DNA of 23,667 nucleotides from a virus. The stretch lies in IMG/VR virus record IMGVR_UViG_3300025093_000122, positions 1 through 23,667 of that record; one strand, written 5' to 3'. The position numbers were made by a program, and so were the translations under genes. Shown in pieces: positions 8,245 to 16,541 of the stretch; positions within the stretch are counted from its first letter, which is position 1, and each line of letters starts with the position of its first letter. The notes beneath the pieces were generated by a model, which did no database searches, was not told the origin of the DNA, and saw only the letters and a list, made by a program, of their open reading frames with translations.

Positions 8245-11200
8245 ATGGCCGACGATAAAGAAAAGAGAACACTTATCGGTGATATTAAAAAAAATATCAT
8301 AGATAAAATAGGTAACGAAAATATCATGGAAGGTGATATTTCACGTTATAAAATACCAGATTATTTACCTGAAGTTCCAATTAAACAAATTCCACGTAGA
8401 AAGAAAAAAGTAATTGAAGACGAAAATGAATTTGAAGAAGCTTTCAATTACGCAATGCAAAAAGTTTATGATAAAAATAAACTTCCAACTAAATATACTA
8501 AAGAAGGTGCATTAGCACTTGGATTAAGTCTTAGCGGGCCAACAATGCCTTCAATGTTGGAGTATTTTAGACAACAAGAATTACCAGAAAATAAAAAGAA
8601 AAGAAAATACATAGAGGGTTACACCGACATAGCTAAATCTATTATGAGAGGTGGTCCAAACTTTATACAGTCGGCTAGTGAATTTGTATTAACACCTATT
8701 GACTATGTATTCTCTACAGATTTCCAAAGAAAATTTAATAAGATGATGGACACTAAAGAAGTGTTAGGTGAAGCAGAAACTTTACCAGGTGCTATATCAG
8801 AATTAGCATCAGAATATGCAATGCCTCTATCAGTTGCAACTAAAATTGTTAACGGTGCAAAAACTTGGAAACAAATTAAAAACTTACAACAGTTTATGGG
8901 TACAAGTAAAGCATCTAAAATTGCACAACGAATGGTTAGAGATGCAACAATACTTGGTATCGCAGAAACAGCTGTAAGATCTGGATCAGAACCTAATGAA
9001 GACTATGGTTTTATAGTTACACCAGAATCAACAGAAGGATTAGAAGGAAGAGATTTAGCACTAGCTACTATTAAAAATAAAATAAGATATGCAAAAGAAG
9101 GTACATTAATTGGGGGTGGTTTTCCATTAGGTGCAAAATTATTACAACAAACTTATAAGTATGGAGCTAAACCGATAGTTAAAGGTGGGTTAAAAGTAGC
9201 TGGCAAAACTATTGGTGGTGTAAGTAAAGTTGCAAGCTATGATAAATATGTAATGCCTAACTTAGCTAAAGGTTTAAGATACGCTGCTGTTAAACCATTA
9301 GAAAAAGTAGTAGCACCAATCATAATTGGTGCGTGGGCTAGAACTAATCCTCTTAAAGTTGCTAAACAATTACCACCGTTCGAAGAGTGGCGTATGTTAT
9401 CTAAAACTAATCCTAATAAAGTATTATCAGAAACAGCATCTCTTGATGACTTTTTATCTTTCTTTAGATCTTTTTCTAAAGACACATTAGAAATGGGTCT
9501 AGTAAAAGAATCATTAAGAAATACAATTAAAGCAAAATCTAGAAGAATAAATAAAGCGTTAGAAGATTTAGATAAAGCGTACTATAATTTAGCAAAAGGT
9601 TTTGAAGGAAAATACAATCAAGGTATTACTTCTGCAGTAGGAAGAAAGTTTGATTTAGATAAAGTTACAGAATATTTAAAAGGTCAAAGAAAATTAGAAG
9701 ACTTACCAAAAGAATATAGATTTTCAGCTAAAGATATTAATAGACAATTAGATGAACTTAGAGAAGCATTATCAAAAGCATTACCTAACAATCAAAAATT
9801 TGCAGACTTTAAAAAAGATTTATTAAATAGAGGAAACAAATATATGAGAGCGTCTTTTGATATATTTGAAAGACCTATGTATCAACCTTTAACTAAAGAT
9901 AAAGAAGCAGCTGTAGACTACATATTAAAAAAAGTAGTCAGAGGTAATAAAGATTTTAGAGAAGCTGCTGCAACAGAATTTCCTAACTTAACTAAAGAAG
10001 CAGCGTTAAGAGAACAAGCAAAAAGAATTGTAGAAAATATTTTATACACAGGTCGTGCAGAAAAAATGGATCCAATTACTGCACTTAGAAAAATAGGTCT
10101 TAAGTTTTTAAGAGATGATAACTATAAGTTTTTAAAACGTGGTGAAGAATTACCAGAAGTTATACAAAAGTTATTAGGTAAAGGAGATAATTTAAGATCA
10201 TCTGTTGCTATGACTACAGCAGAAATGATGAGTCAAGTATTTACTAAAAGAGCTTATGATAATCTATCTAAAGTATTATTAAACTCAGGACAATTAGTTA
10301 AGACAGAAGCACAAGCATTGAAGTGGCCTGGGTATGAACAAATAAATAAAATACCTGGTCTTGGTGTATTAAGTAGTGACATTCAAGGAATGTATGCATC
10401 AAAAGAATTAGCTAATGCATTAAAAACTGTAAAAGGTCCATTAGATAAATTAATAGAAGCATCTATCTATAGACATATTTTACAATTTAAAGTTTTAACT
10501 CAGATGGGTAAGACCGTCTTCTCACCACAAACACAAGTTCGTAATGTATATTCTGCAGGGTTCTTTCCATTTGCACGAGGTCACATAGGTGGTAATTCTA
10601 GCGTAGGTGATTCAATGAAAATTGTATTAGAAGATATATTTCCTAAAGGTAGAATAACAAAAGAAAAATTATTTGATTTTATAGAAAAAGAAATTTCATT
10701 GGGTACTATGGATGAAAACATTATATCTTCTGAACTAGGTGCAGTATTAAATGATATTAAAGGTGGTGCTATAAATACATTAGATGAATTGTTTGAAGCG
10801 TTTACAAAGAAACCACTAGTAAGAGATGCAACACGTTTGTATGCAGGTGGTGATTCATTGTGGAAAATATATGGTAGACAATATGTAAAATCTCAAATGA
10901 CTGAGATATTACCTAACATTAAATCAGCTTTAGAATATGCAAATCACATGGGTTTAAAAATAGGACCTGTTAATCCTTTAACAGGTGCTAAACGTACACT
11001 TGATAATATTTTAGATGAAATATCTGCACATGAAATTAGAAACGTGTACCCTACATACAGTAAAGTACCACCAGCAATTCAATCAATTAGAAAATTACCA
11101 TTTGGTAATTTCGTTGCCTTTCCTGCAGAGATCTTGCGTACTGCAACACGGATCATGGATTTCAATCTTAAACAAATGGCACATCCTAATCCTAGAATAA

Positions 11201-12624
11201 GACAACTAGGACTTAGAGGAGCTATTACTACACCTCTTGCTTTTGGTGGTCTAGGTCTTGGAGTTACAGCATTAAGCCAAGCTTTGACAGGCACATCACC
11301 TGAACAATGGCAAGCGTATCAAAGATCATTTGCTGCTGACTGGGATAGAAACGCAAACCTTGTAGCGTTTACTGGATTTGATAAAGGTAAAGCAAAAGCA
11401 TTTAACTTTTCATACTTTAGTCCATATGATTTTTTACAAAAACCATTGAATGCTGTAATGCAAAAAGCAGCTGACCAAAATTTAAGTGGAGCAGATTACG
11501 ATGAGTTTATATTAAATATGATGCTCTCTAAAGATGGTCCTATTATGGAAATGTTAAGTCCATTCTTATCAGAACAATTAGGTTTAGAAGCATTGTTAGA
11601 TGTACAACCAGGAGGTATAATTCTTGGAGGTAGAGGTGGTAGAACAGCAGAAGGTGTTAGAATTTATTCTGAGTCTGATGATGTTGGAGATAAAGTACAA
11701 AAATCATTTATGCACTTATTAAATGCAGTAGAACCTGGATTAGTATCAACAACACAAAAAATGATAAAAGGTGCAACAGGTGATTTAACTAAAGGTGGTC
11801 AACCAGTTAACTTAAAAGATGAATTAATTGCATTATTATCTGGAGTTAGAATAATTAATATCGATGTATTAAAATCGATGGAATATAAAACTGGAGAGTT
11901 TAATAGATTAATGAGAGCTATTGATGACACTGAAAAAATATATAGTCCTGAAGGATATAATACAAGAGGACCAGAAGTGATACTTCAAGAGTATAATCAA
12001 ATGCAATTAGAAGGATACAAAGCACAACAAGATTTTTATAGAATGATTGTTGATGCAAGAACTATTGGTCTATCACAATTAGATATTAGAAAAAAATTAA
12101 AAGAACAAGGCTTAGGAAATAAAATGATTAATAATTTAATGAATGGTATCTTTACTCCTATTAACTATTCTGATGCTAGATTTAAAAAGAAAATAAAAGC
12201 TGTAGAAAACTTAGCTAAAACTCAAACAAAAGATAGTAAAGACTTTAGATACATAGTGGATCCTAATTATCTATATCCTAAACTACAATTAGATATGTTA
12301 AAATTAAGTTATCAATTTAAAAAATTAGATCCTGATAATAAATTAAAAATATATAAAGAAGGTAAAAATCCTAACACTGATGGTATATTTGGTAAATTTT
12401 TAAAAGGAGGACCTGGACTTATACAACGTGGTAAAAATTTAATTAATAAAGTTATACCTGGTGATCCATTAAGTAGTAAAATACAAACACCACCATTACC
12501 AGATCAACCAATGCCTGCTAAAAACTTAACAAGTTCGCTCCCAAAAAATCCAAATACTAACTTGACACAGAGCGAAGAAGCGTTACTATCACCAACCGAA
12601 AAGGTAATAGCGAGTAGAACATAA
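8245..12624 (+). CDS. Very large virion/ejection-type protein (1459 aa)
   Basis: The largest gene in the window, starting at ATG 8245 one base after the previous stop codon. The product is Lys-rich and largely helical. A central segment near residues 759-776 (FSPQTQVRNVYSAGFFPF) resembles a motif of large marine-phage virion proteins. A hydrophobic stretch near 995-1013 (TPLAFGGLGLGVTALSQAL) could enter a membrane. A Gly-rich GGIILGGRGGRTAEG turn lies near residue 1125. The C-terminal 60 residues are Pro/Asn/Ser-rich and probably disordered. Size and position, last before the lysis genes, match ejected internal proteins such as T7 gp16, but no lytic transglycosylase motif is visible. The role is inference; the reading frame is very secure. 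The stop overlaps the next start by one base. Confidence 0.6.
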   Translation: MADDKEKRTLIGDIKKNIIDKIGNENIMEGDISRYKIPDYLPEVPIKQIPRRKKKVIEDENEFEEAFNYAMQKVYDKNKLPTKYTKEGALALGLSLSGPTMPSMLEYFRQQELPENKKKRKYIEGYTDIAKSIMRGGPNFIQSASEFVLTPIDYVFSTDFQRKFNKMMDTKEVLGEAETLPGAISELASEYAMPLSVATKIVNGAKTWKQIKNLQQFMGTSKASKIAQRMVRDATILGIAETAVRSGSEPNEDYGFIVTPESTEGLEGRDLALATIKNKIRYAKEGTLIGGGFPLGAKLLQQTYKYGAKPIVKGGLKVAGKTIGGVSKVASYDKYVMPNLAKGLRYAAVKPLEKVVAPIIIGAWARTNPLKVAKQLPPFEEWRMLSKTNPNKVLSETASLDDFLSFFRSFSKDTLEMGLVKESLRNTIKAKSRRINKALEDLDKAYYNLAKGFEGKYNQGITSAVGRKFDLDKVTEYLKGQRKLEDLPKEYRFSAKDINRQLDELREALSKALPNNQKFADFKKDLLNRGNKYMRASFDIFERPMYQPLTKDKEAAVDYILKKVVRGNKDFREAAATEFPNLTKEAALREQAKRIVENILYTGRAEKMDPITALRKIGLKFLRDDNYKFLKRGEELPEVIQKLLGKGDNLRSSVAMTTAEMMSQVFTKRAYDNLSKVLLNSGQLVKTEAQALKWPGYEQINKIPGLGVLSSDIQGMYASKELANALKTVKGPLDKLIEASIYRHILQFKVLTQMGKTVFSPQTQVRNVYSAGFFPFARGHIGGNSSVGDSMKIVLEDIFPKGRITKEKLFDFIEKEISLGTMDENIISSELGAVLNDIKGGAINTLDELFEAFTKKPLVRDATRLYAGGDSLWKIYGRQYVKSQMTEILPNIKSALEYANHMGLKIGPVNPLTGAKRTLDNILDEISAHEIRNVYPTYSKVPPAIQSIRKLPFGNFVAFPAEILRTATRIMDFNLKQMAHPNPRIRQLGLRGAITTPLAFGGLGLGVTALSQALTGTSPEQWQAYQRSFAADWDRNANLVAFTGFDKGKAKAFNFSYFSPYDFLQKPLNAVMQKAADQNLSGADYDEFILNMMLSKDGPIMEMLSPFLSEQLGLEALLDVQPGGIILGGRGGRTAEGVRIYSESDDVGDKVQKSFMHLLNAVEPGLVSTTQKMIKGATGDLTKGGQPVNLKDELIALLSGVRIINIDVLKSMEYKTGEFNRLMRAIDDTEKIYSPEGYNTRGPEVILQEYNQMQLEGYKAQQDFYRMIVDARTIGLSQLDIRKKLKEQGLGNKMINNLMNGIFTPINYSDARFKKKIKAVENLAKTQTKDSKDFRYIVDPNYLYPKLQLDMLKLSYQFKKLDPDNKLKIYKEGKNPNTDGIFGKFLKGGPGLIQRGKNLINKVIPGDPLSSKIQTPPLPDQPMPAKNLTSSLPKNPNTNLTQSEEALLSPTEKVIASRT

Positions 12625-12800
12625 TGACAAAAAAATCAGCATTACAAAAAATAGAATCGCATGAAAAGCTTTGCAGGATAATGCAAAAGCAAACGTTCGA
12701 GCAAATAAAAGACATGCAAGAACGTATTAAACGATTAGAATATTGGATAGTTGGAGGTATGGGAGCTGTCCTTTTAACTTTACTTACGGATATAGCATGA
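12624..12800 (+). CDS. Holin-like / XhlA-like membrane protein (58 aa)
   Basis: 58-codon gene starting in the TAATG overlap at 12622-12626 and ending in an ATGA overlap with the endolysin. Residues 1-38 form a charged amphipathic helix or coiled coil (FEQIKDMQERIKRLEYW), followed by one hydrophobic segment at about 41-57 (WIVGGMGAVLLTLLTDIA). This coiled coil plus C-terminal anchor is the layout of XhlA-like haemolysin/holin proteins encoded just ahead of phage endolysins. It would sit in the inner membrane and help release the endolysin. Family assignment rests on topology and neighbour, since such proteins are too short for a firm motif. Confidence 0.65.
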   Translation: MTKKSALQKIESHEKLCRIMQKQTFEQIKDMQERIKRLEYWIVGGMGAVLLTLLTDIA

Positions 12801-13273
12801 ATCTTTCACGAAATTTTACCCTTCAAGAGTTAATTAAATCAGATACAGCCATCAGGTTGGACATAAATAACAATCCCAACTCAGGTCAAATAGAAAAACT
12901 AAAAGATCTTTGTGAAAATATTTTACAGCCGGTACGTGATCACTTCGGTAGAGTTAAAGTGACTAGTGGATTCCGTAGCGAGCAGCTGTGTCTAAAGATA
13001 GGTAGCTCAGTCAACAGCCAACATGCCAAAGCCGAGGCGGCCGATTTCGAATGTATGGGTACAGACAATGCTGAATTAGCTGACTGGATCAACCAGAACC
13101 TAGACTATGATCAATTGATATTGGAGTTCTATACTCCTGGTGAGCCGAACAGTGGGTGGATACATTGTAGCTATACTACTGACCAACCCAGAAAACAATT
13201 CTTACATGCATATAAATCAGAGGGTAAAACAAAATATAAACCTGTAATTGGAAAAGCTAAAGATTTAGTTTAA
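12797..13273 (+). CDS. Endolysin, peptidase M15 (D-Ala-D-Ala carboxypeptidase type)
   Basis: 158-aa protein that should cut peptide cross-bridges of peptidoglycan at the end of infection. It begins NLSRNFTLQELIKSD, a typical N-terminus of the Peptidase_M15_3 group. SGFRSEQL (57-64) precedes the zinc site SQHAKAEAADFE with H76 and D83, and WIHCSY supplies the third ligand, H123. Length fits a single-domain phage M15 endolysin. The start is set at 12797, where ATGA overlaps the holin stop; an in-frame ATG at 12743 would add 18 residues read through the holin gene and looks spurious. There is no signal peptide, consistent with dependence on the holin. The DNA is more GC-rich than the virion genes before it. 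Confidence 0.88.
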   Translation: MNLSRNFTLQELIKSDTAIRLDINNNPNSGQIEKLKDLCENILQPVRDHFGRVKVTSGFRSEQLCLKIGSSVNSQHAKAEAADFECMGTDNAELADWINQNLDYDQLILEFYTPGEPNSGWIHCSYTTDQPRKQFLHAYKSEGKTKYKPVIGKAKDLV

Positions 13274-13305
13274 AAAATTCTAGCGCGCCTCGCGTATATA
13301 TCCTA

Positions 13306-14736
13306 TTAAATCCATGACTTTAATTCTTCTCCTAAAACTTCTGATGCTATATTTATTTTTTTGCGTAGAGCTTGCACGATTTTTTCATCCACTGTATCGT
13401 CCGCCATTAAATCGACATAAGTTACCGATTTTTTTTGGCCGATTCTGTGTGCTCTGTCTTCTGATTGTAATCGTTTTTCTAAGTCATAACCGTTAGAATA
13501 GTAAATTACGGTGTTTGCAGCCGTCAAAGTAATGCCATAGCCGCCCGTAGAAGGCGTTCCAACGATAAACCGGCACTTAGGGTCATCCTGAAAACGCTTA
13601 ATATTAGGCTGTCTTTCTTCTTGTGGTGTTAAACCATAGTAGTCTACAATAGATCCTTCACCATATCTTTTAACAACAGCCTCTATTATAGAAGTAATAT
13701 CATATTGATAGTGGGCCCATATAATAGCTTTACCTTCAGTTTCTTCTAGAACATTCATTAATTCAGTGATTCTATTGTTAGCAATAGGTTTAGTAGAACC
13801 ATCATCTGCAGTAAAATGACCACAAGTTATTTGTTGTAATCGCATTAATTGAGTTAATGTATTTACAGTTGTTGATTGTTTACCTTCTAGTATAGCCATT
13901 GCTTGTTTTTTCATTTGTTCATATACTTTACGTTGATCTGGAGTAAGAGGTATTTGACGTTTAATAAATATTTTATCTGGTAAATCTAGACAATCTTCTT
14001 TCAATACTCTGTATGAAAAGTTTTTTAATTTATCTGATAATTCACCTAAATTTTTAAAACCATTTACTACTTGTATTTGTCTTCCATGCATATGAAGAGT
14101 TTTCATTTCTGCATATCTATTTCTAAATGCATAATAAGAAGTAAAATCTAATAACCAAGGACTTAAAAAATCACATTGACTAAATAAATCTAAAGGGTTT
14201 TTAGTCACAGGAGAACCTGTCATTATTCTTCTATATGTAGCAAAAGCTGCTAATTTAATTATGTTTTTAGTTCTTTTAGCTGTAGGTGTCTTAATTGTAG
14301 TAGATTCATCAATAGCCATTAGCGTTCTATGAGAAGCTAAAAATTTGTTAGCAAAATCAAAACCCTTGGTTGTACTAAAAGCTTCAACATTCATAATAAG
14401 AATATGTAAATCTTCACCAGTTTTAAATAATGAATCTAAATATTCTTGTTGTTTTTTAGTTATGGCTGATTTCCACAAAACACTATTATATTCTATGTGA
14501 TCAGGTAAATGTGTAGGTATTTCATTATTATACCAAGTACCAACAACACCTTTAGGTGCTATAATTAAGGCACCATTTATTTTTCCTTTGTCATACAACA
14601 TAGCCATGTTGTCGATTAATACTTTTGTTTTGCCTGTACCCATTTCCATAAAATACGCGTACGTTTCCCTATTCCATGACTTTTCTAAAGCAGTCATTTG
14701 ATGCTCGTATGGTTTTGTTTTAAATTTATATTTCAT
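13306..14736 (-). CDS. SNF2-like superfamily 2 DNA helicase/translocase
   Basis: 476-aa ATP-dependent DNA translocase. Visible motifs in order: Q-like YEHQ (10-13), Walker A GTGKT (33-37), motif II IDEST (142-146, in place of DEAH), motif III TGSP (173-176), motif IV/V region GTPSTGGYGITLTAANTVI (393-411) and motif VI QSEDRAHRIGQ (424-434). The last is diagnostic for SNF2-family proteins. It is close to the minimal length for two RecA-like lobes, with no extra DNA-binding or nuclease domain. It is the only complete minus-strand gene, convergent with the endolysin and divergent from the replication operon. A purine-rich AGAAAGAAGA lies 7-16 bases before the ATG, downstream of a strong leftward promoter (14788-14760). 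Likely role: replication or recombination helper expressed early. Confidence 0.88.
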   Translation of the reverse strand: MKYKFKTKPYEHQMTALEKSWNRETYAYFMEMGTGKTKVLIDNMAMLYDKGKINGALIIAPKGVVGTWYNNEIPTHLPDHIEYNSVLWKSAITKKQQEYLDSLFKTGEDLHILIMNVEAFSTTKGFDFANKFLASHRTLMAIDESTTIKTPTAKRTKNIIKLAAFATYRRIMTGSPVTKNPLDLFSQCDFLSPWLLDFTSYYAFRNRYAEMKTLHMHGRQIQVVNGFKNLGELSDKLKNFSYRVLKEDCLDLPDKIFIKRQIPLTPDQRKVYEQMKKQAMAILEGKQSTTVNTLTQLMRLQQITCGHFTADDGSTKPIANNRITELMNVLEETEGKAIIWAHYQYDITSIIEAVVKRYGEGSIVDYYGLTPQEERQPNIKRFQDDPKCRFIVGTPSTGGYGITLTAANTVIYYSNGYDLEKRLQSEDRAHRIGQKKSVTYVDLMADDTVDEKIVQALRKKINIASEVLGEELKSWI

Positions 14737-14754
14737 AGTTTTTCTTCTTTCTAC

Positions 14755-14783
14755 TTGACAATATAATATTGAAGACCTATATT
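14755..14783 (+). promoter_or_regulatory. Sigma70-like promoter for the replication operon
   Basis: TTGACA at 14755-14760, exactly 17 bases, then TATATT at 14778-14783. This is a consensus -35, optimal spacing and a 5/6 -10 match. The start of transcription, usually about 7 bases after the -10, would be near 14790-14791, that is, on the ATG of the first operon gene. No extended -10 TG is present. Confidence 0.75.
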
Positions 14784-14788
14784 GTCAA
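14760..14788 (-). promoter_or_regulatory. Sigma70-like promoter for the SNF2-like helicase
   Basis: On the minus strand TTGACA covers 14788-14783, followed after 17 bases by TATATT at 14765-14760. It is the mirror image of the rightward promoter. Expected transcription start is near 14753, giving the helicase mRNA a leader of about 17 bases with the purine-rich AGAAAGAAGA. Confidence 0.75.
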
Positions 14789-14790
14789 GC

Positions 14791-15186
14791 ATGAAAGAAA
14801 AAATTACTAGATACGAGGACACTAAAAAAACGGACTCACCTATTGTACATGTTATTCAACATATTCCAGGGACTGCAGAAGGCAGGCCTAAAATAAATAT
14901 TATGGGTGCAGCTGAATATGGAAAGTTTAAATTTTTATTACCAGAACTTTCACAAATTATTTTTTCACCTGGTCCTTTAATTTATAAATTAAGAAAAGAA
15001 TTAGCTAACTATAAAAAAACAGATTATTTATTATTAACAGGTGATCCTGCAATAATAGGTGTAGCCTGTTCTATAGTTTCTGATATAACAAATGGCAAAT
15101 ACAACTTATTGAAGTGGGATAAACAAGAAAGAAAATATTATTCCATAGAGATAGACTTATACGAGAAAGGAAAAATAGATGAGTAG
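14791..15186 (+). CDS. Conserved protein, first gene of the replication operon
   Basis: 131-aa protein of unknown function starting MKEKITRYED. It has a mixed alpha/beta pattern: IVHVIQHIPGTAEGRPKINI, a hydrophobic strand/helix stretch FKFLLPELSQIIFSPGPL, then YLLLTGDPAIIGVACSIVSD, which looks like a strand-turn-helix of a small alpha/beta domain. No catalytic motif is identified. An upstream in-frame TTG at 14782 would overlap the promoter -10, so the ATG at 14791 is preferred; no ribosome binding site precedes it and the mRNA may be leaderless. First position in the operon suggests very early expression, perhaps host takeover or regulation, but that is inference. The last eight bases overlap the next gene. 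Confidence 0.65.
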   Translation: MKEKITRYEDTKKTDSPIVHVIQHIPGTAEGRPKINIMGAAEYGKFKFLLPELSQIIFSPGPLIYKLRKELANYKKTDYLLLTGDPAIIGVACSIVSDITNGKYNLLKWDKQERKYYSIEIDLYEKGKIDE

Positions 15187-15733
15187 TATTGACTTTGAAA
15201 AAGACCAACAGGAGGTCATTAAAAAAACTGACAACATACAATCTTTAGCTGATCAAGTACAAAGATTAGAATCAATGCAACAACAATTTGAAATACAAGA
15301 AGAAGCATTGAAAGAAAAGAAAAAACAAATTGAACATTTATCGGGAGAAGTAATTCCAACTATGATGTCTGAGATGGGTTTAGCACATCTTAAACTTATG
15401 GATGGTTCAACGGTAGATGTTAAACCGCATTACAGTGCAAGCATCTCTATTGCAAATAGAGAGTCTGCATTTAACTGGCTTCGTGAAAATGGCTTGGGTG
15501 ATATAATCAAAAACGAGATATCCGTATCATTCGGTCGTAACGAGGACAACAAGGCAGCTGATTATGCTGCTCTTGCAGAAGAGCGTGGGTTTCAACCAAC
15601 ACAAAAGATGAAGGTTGAGCCCATGACTCTCAAAGCGCTAGTCCGTGAGCGTTTAGAGGCAGGACAAAAAATGCCAACGGAAATTTTCAACATATTTGTT
15701 GGAAATAAAACTACAATAAAAAGGAACAAATAA
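15179..15733 (+). CDS. Conserved coiled-coil replication-module protein
   Basis: 184-aa protein with AAAGGA seven bases before the ATG at 15179. Residues about 18-55 form a coiled coil (ADQVQRLESMQQQFEIQEEA). The C-terminal part is a compact domain: IPTMMSEMGLAHLKLMDGS, SASISIANRESAFNWLRENG, ISVSFGRNEDN and a basic helix TLKALVRERLEAGQ. I recall this coiled-coil plus small domain from marine T7-like phages, encoded next to the ssDNA-binding-type gene, without an assigned function. A DNA-binding or replication-accessory role is plausible from its neighbours only. The DNA at about 15540-15660 is clearly more GC-rich than the first half of the gene. Confidence 0.55.
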   Translation: MSSIDFEKDQQEVIKKTDNIQSLADQVQRLESMQQQFEIQEEALKEKKKQIEHLSGEVIPTMMSEMGLAHLKLMDGSTVDVKPHYSASISIANRESAFNWLRENGLGDIIKNEISVSFGRNEDNKAADYAALAEERGFQPTQKMKVEPMTLKALVRERLEAGQKMPTEIFNIFVGNKTTIKRNK

Positions 15734-15735
15734 AC

Positions 15736-16485
15736 ATGAACCAAGTAGCAGAAAAAAAGAATAGTGCACTAGCGACATTTGATATGGAAGCTGACGCACA
15801 ACAAGGGACTCAGAATATATCGCAGGAAGATCTTGCGTTACCATTCTTAAAAATTTTGGGTCAACTATCTCCGGAAGTAAATAAAAGAGATGGTAAGTAT
15901 GTCGAAGGCGCAGAGCCTGGCAAGATCATCAACACGGTGACAAACGAATTGTTTGATAAAATAAGTGTTGTGCCTTGTCACTACAAAAGACAATACATTG
16001 AATGGCAAGACAGAGGTACCAGTAGTGGTGCACCTGTAGCGATTCATGATGCTGACAGTGATATAGTTAGTCAAACCACAAGAGGGAAAGACTACAAAGA
16101 CAGATTACCAAATGGTAATTATCTTGATAACACTGCAAGTCATTTTGTATTAGTCTTGGGTGATACTCCATCAACTGCTTTGATTTCTATGAAATCTACT
16201 CAACTTAAAGTTAGTAGAAAATGGAATTCATTGATGATGGGTTTAAAACTACAAGGTAAAAATGGTCTGTTTACACCGCCAACTTATAGCCACATTTATA
16301 ATCTATCAACCGTTCAGATGTCTAATGACAAAGGAACATGGTTTGGATGGGAAGTTGAAAAAGCAGGTCCTGTTAAAGATAAAGGAATCTATGACATGGC
16401 TAAAGCTTTTGCAACAAGTGTCGGCAAAGATCAGGTGAACGTAAAACACGGATCAGAAGATACTAAAGACGCAACACCATACTAA
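15736..16485 (+). CDS. Putative phage ssDNA-binding protein
   Basis: 249-aa protein with AAGGA ten bases before the ATG. After a polar N-terminus comes LALPFLKILGQLSPEVNK, then VVPCHYKRQYIEW, HFVLVLGD and ALISMKSTQLKVSRKWNSLM, a mainly beta pattern compatible with an OB-like fold. The C-terminal 20 residues are polar and only partly acidic. Place and size resemble T7 gp2.5-type proteins, which coat ssDNA and recruit polymerase and helicase. No motif proves this, and a gp2.5-type strongly acidic tail is not obvious, so the function is tentative. The hairpin terminator just after it could raise its expression relative to the primase and later genes. Confidence 0.45.
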   Translation: MNQVAEKKNSALATFDMEADAQQGTQNISQEDLALPFLKILGQLSPEVNKRDGKYVEGAEPGKIINTVTNELFDKISVVPCHYKRQYIEWQDRGTSSGAPVAIHDADSDIVSQTTRGKDYKDRLPNGNYLDNTASHFVLVLGDTPSTALISMKSTQLKVSRKWNSLMMGLKLQGKNGLFTPPTYSHIYNLSTVQMSNDKGTWFGWEVEKAGPVKDKGIYDMAKAFATSVGKDQVNVKHGSEDTKDATPY

Positions 16486-16498
16486 GCGAATCCTAGGT

Positions 16499-16535
16499 AG
16501 TGGGCGGTTAAGCGAGAGTGGATCCGCCCACTTTT
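16499..16535 (+). terminator. Intrinsic terminator or attenuator hairpin
   Basis: Left arm AGTGGGCGG (16499-16507) pairs perfectly with CCGCCCACT (16524-16532): a GC-rich 9-bp stem with a 16-base loop, ending in TTTT (16532-16535). It lies inside the operon, between the ssDNA-binding-type gene and the primase, so it may stop some transcripts (excess upstream protein) or protect the 3' end of the upstream mRNA. The T tract is short, so partial termination is more likely than a full stop. Confidence 0.65.
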
Positions 16536-16541
16536 AAAATT

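Larger units (their letters stand above)
14754..14789. repeat. Perfect 12-bp inverted repeat, 12-bp spacer
   Basis: CTTGACAATATA at 14754-14765 is matched exactly by its reverse complement TATATTGTCAAG at 14778-14789. The pairing stops at both ends of the arms (14753/14790 and 14766/14777 do not pair). It lies in the gap between two divergent genes. Each arm holds a consensus -35 hexamer for one strand and a -10 hexamer for the other. Confidence 0.9.

Noticed and set aside
12743-12796. Upstream ATG start for the endolysin
   Set aside because: It would run through the holin-like gene in another frame; ATG 12797 in an ATGA overlap starts exactly at the conserved N-terminus.
13283-13295. CGCG-CCT-CGCG hairpin between convergent genes as a terminator
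   Set aside because: Only four base pairs with a three-base loop and no T tract on either side; too weak to call.
14754-14789. Inverted repeat read as a bidirectional terminator
   Set aside because: AT-rich stem with no T tract, between divergent gene starts, and containing near-consensus promoter boxes on both strands.
14782-14790. TTG start giving three extra residues to the first replication-operon protein
   Set aside because: The TTG lies in the -10 box of the promoter and has no SD; the ATG at 14791 fits better.
16486-16541. tRNA-like fragment (GGTTAAGCGAG) before the primase
   Set aside because: Does not fold as a cloverleaf; the perfect stem plus T tract is better explained as a terminator.
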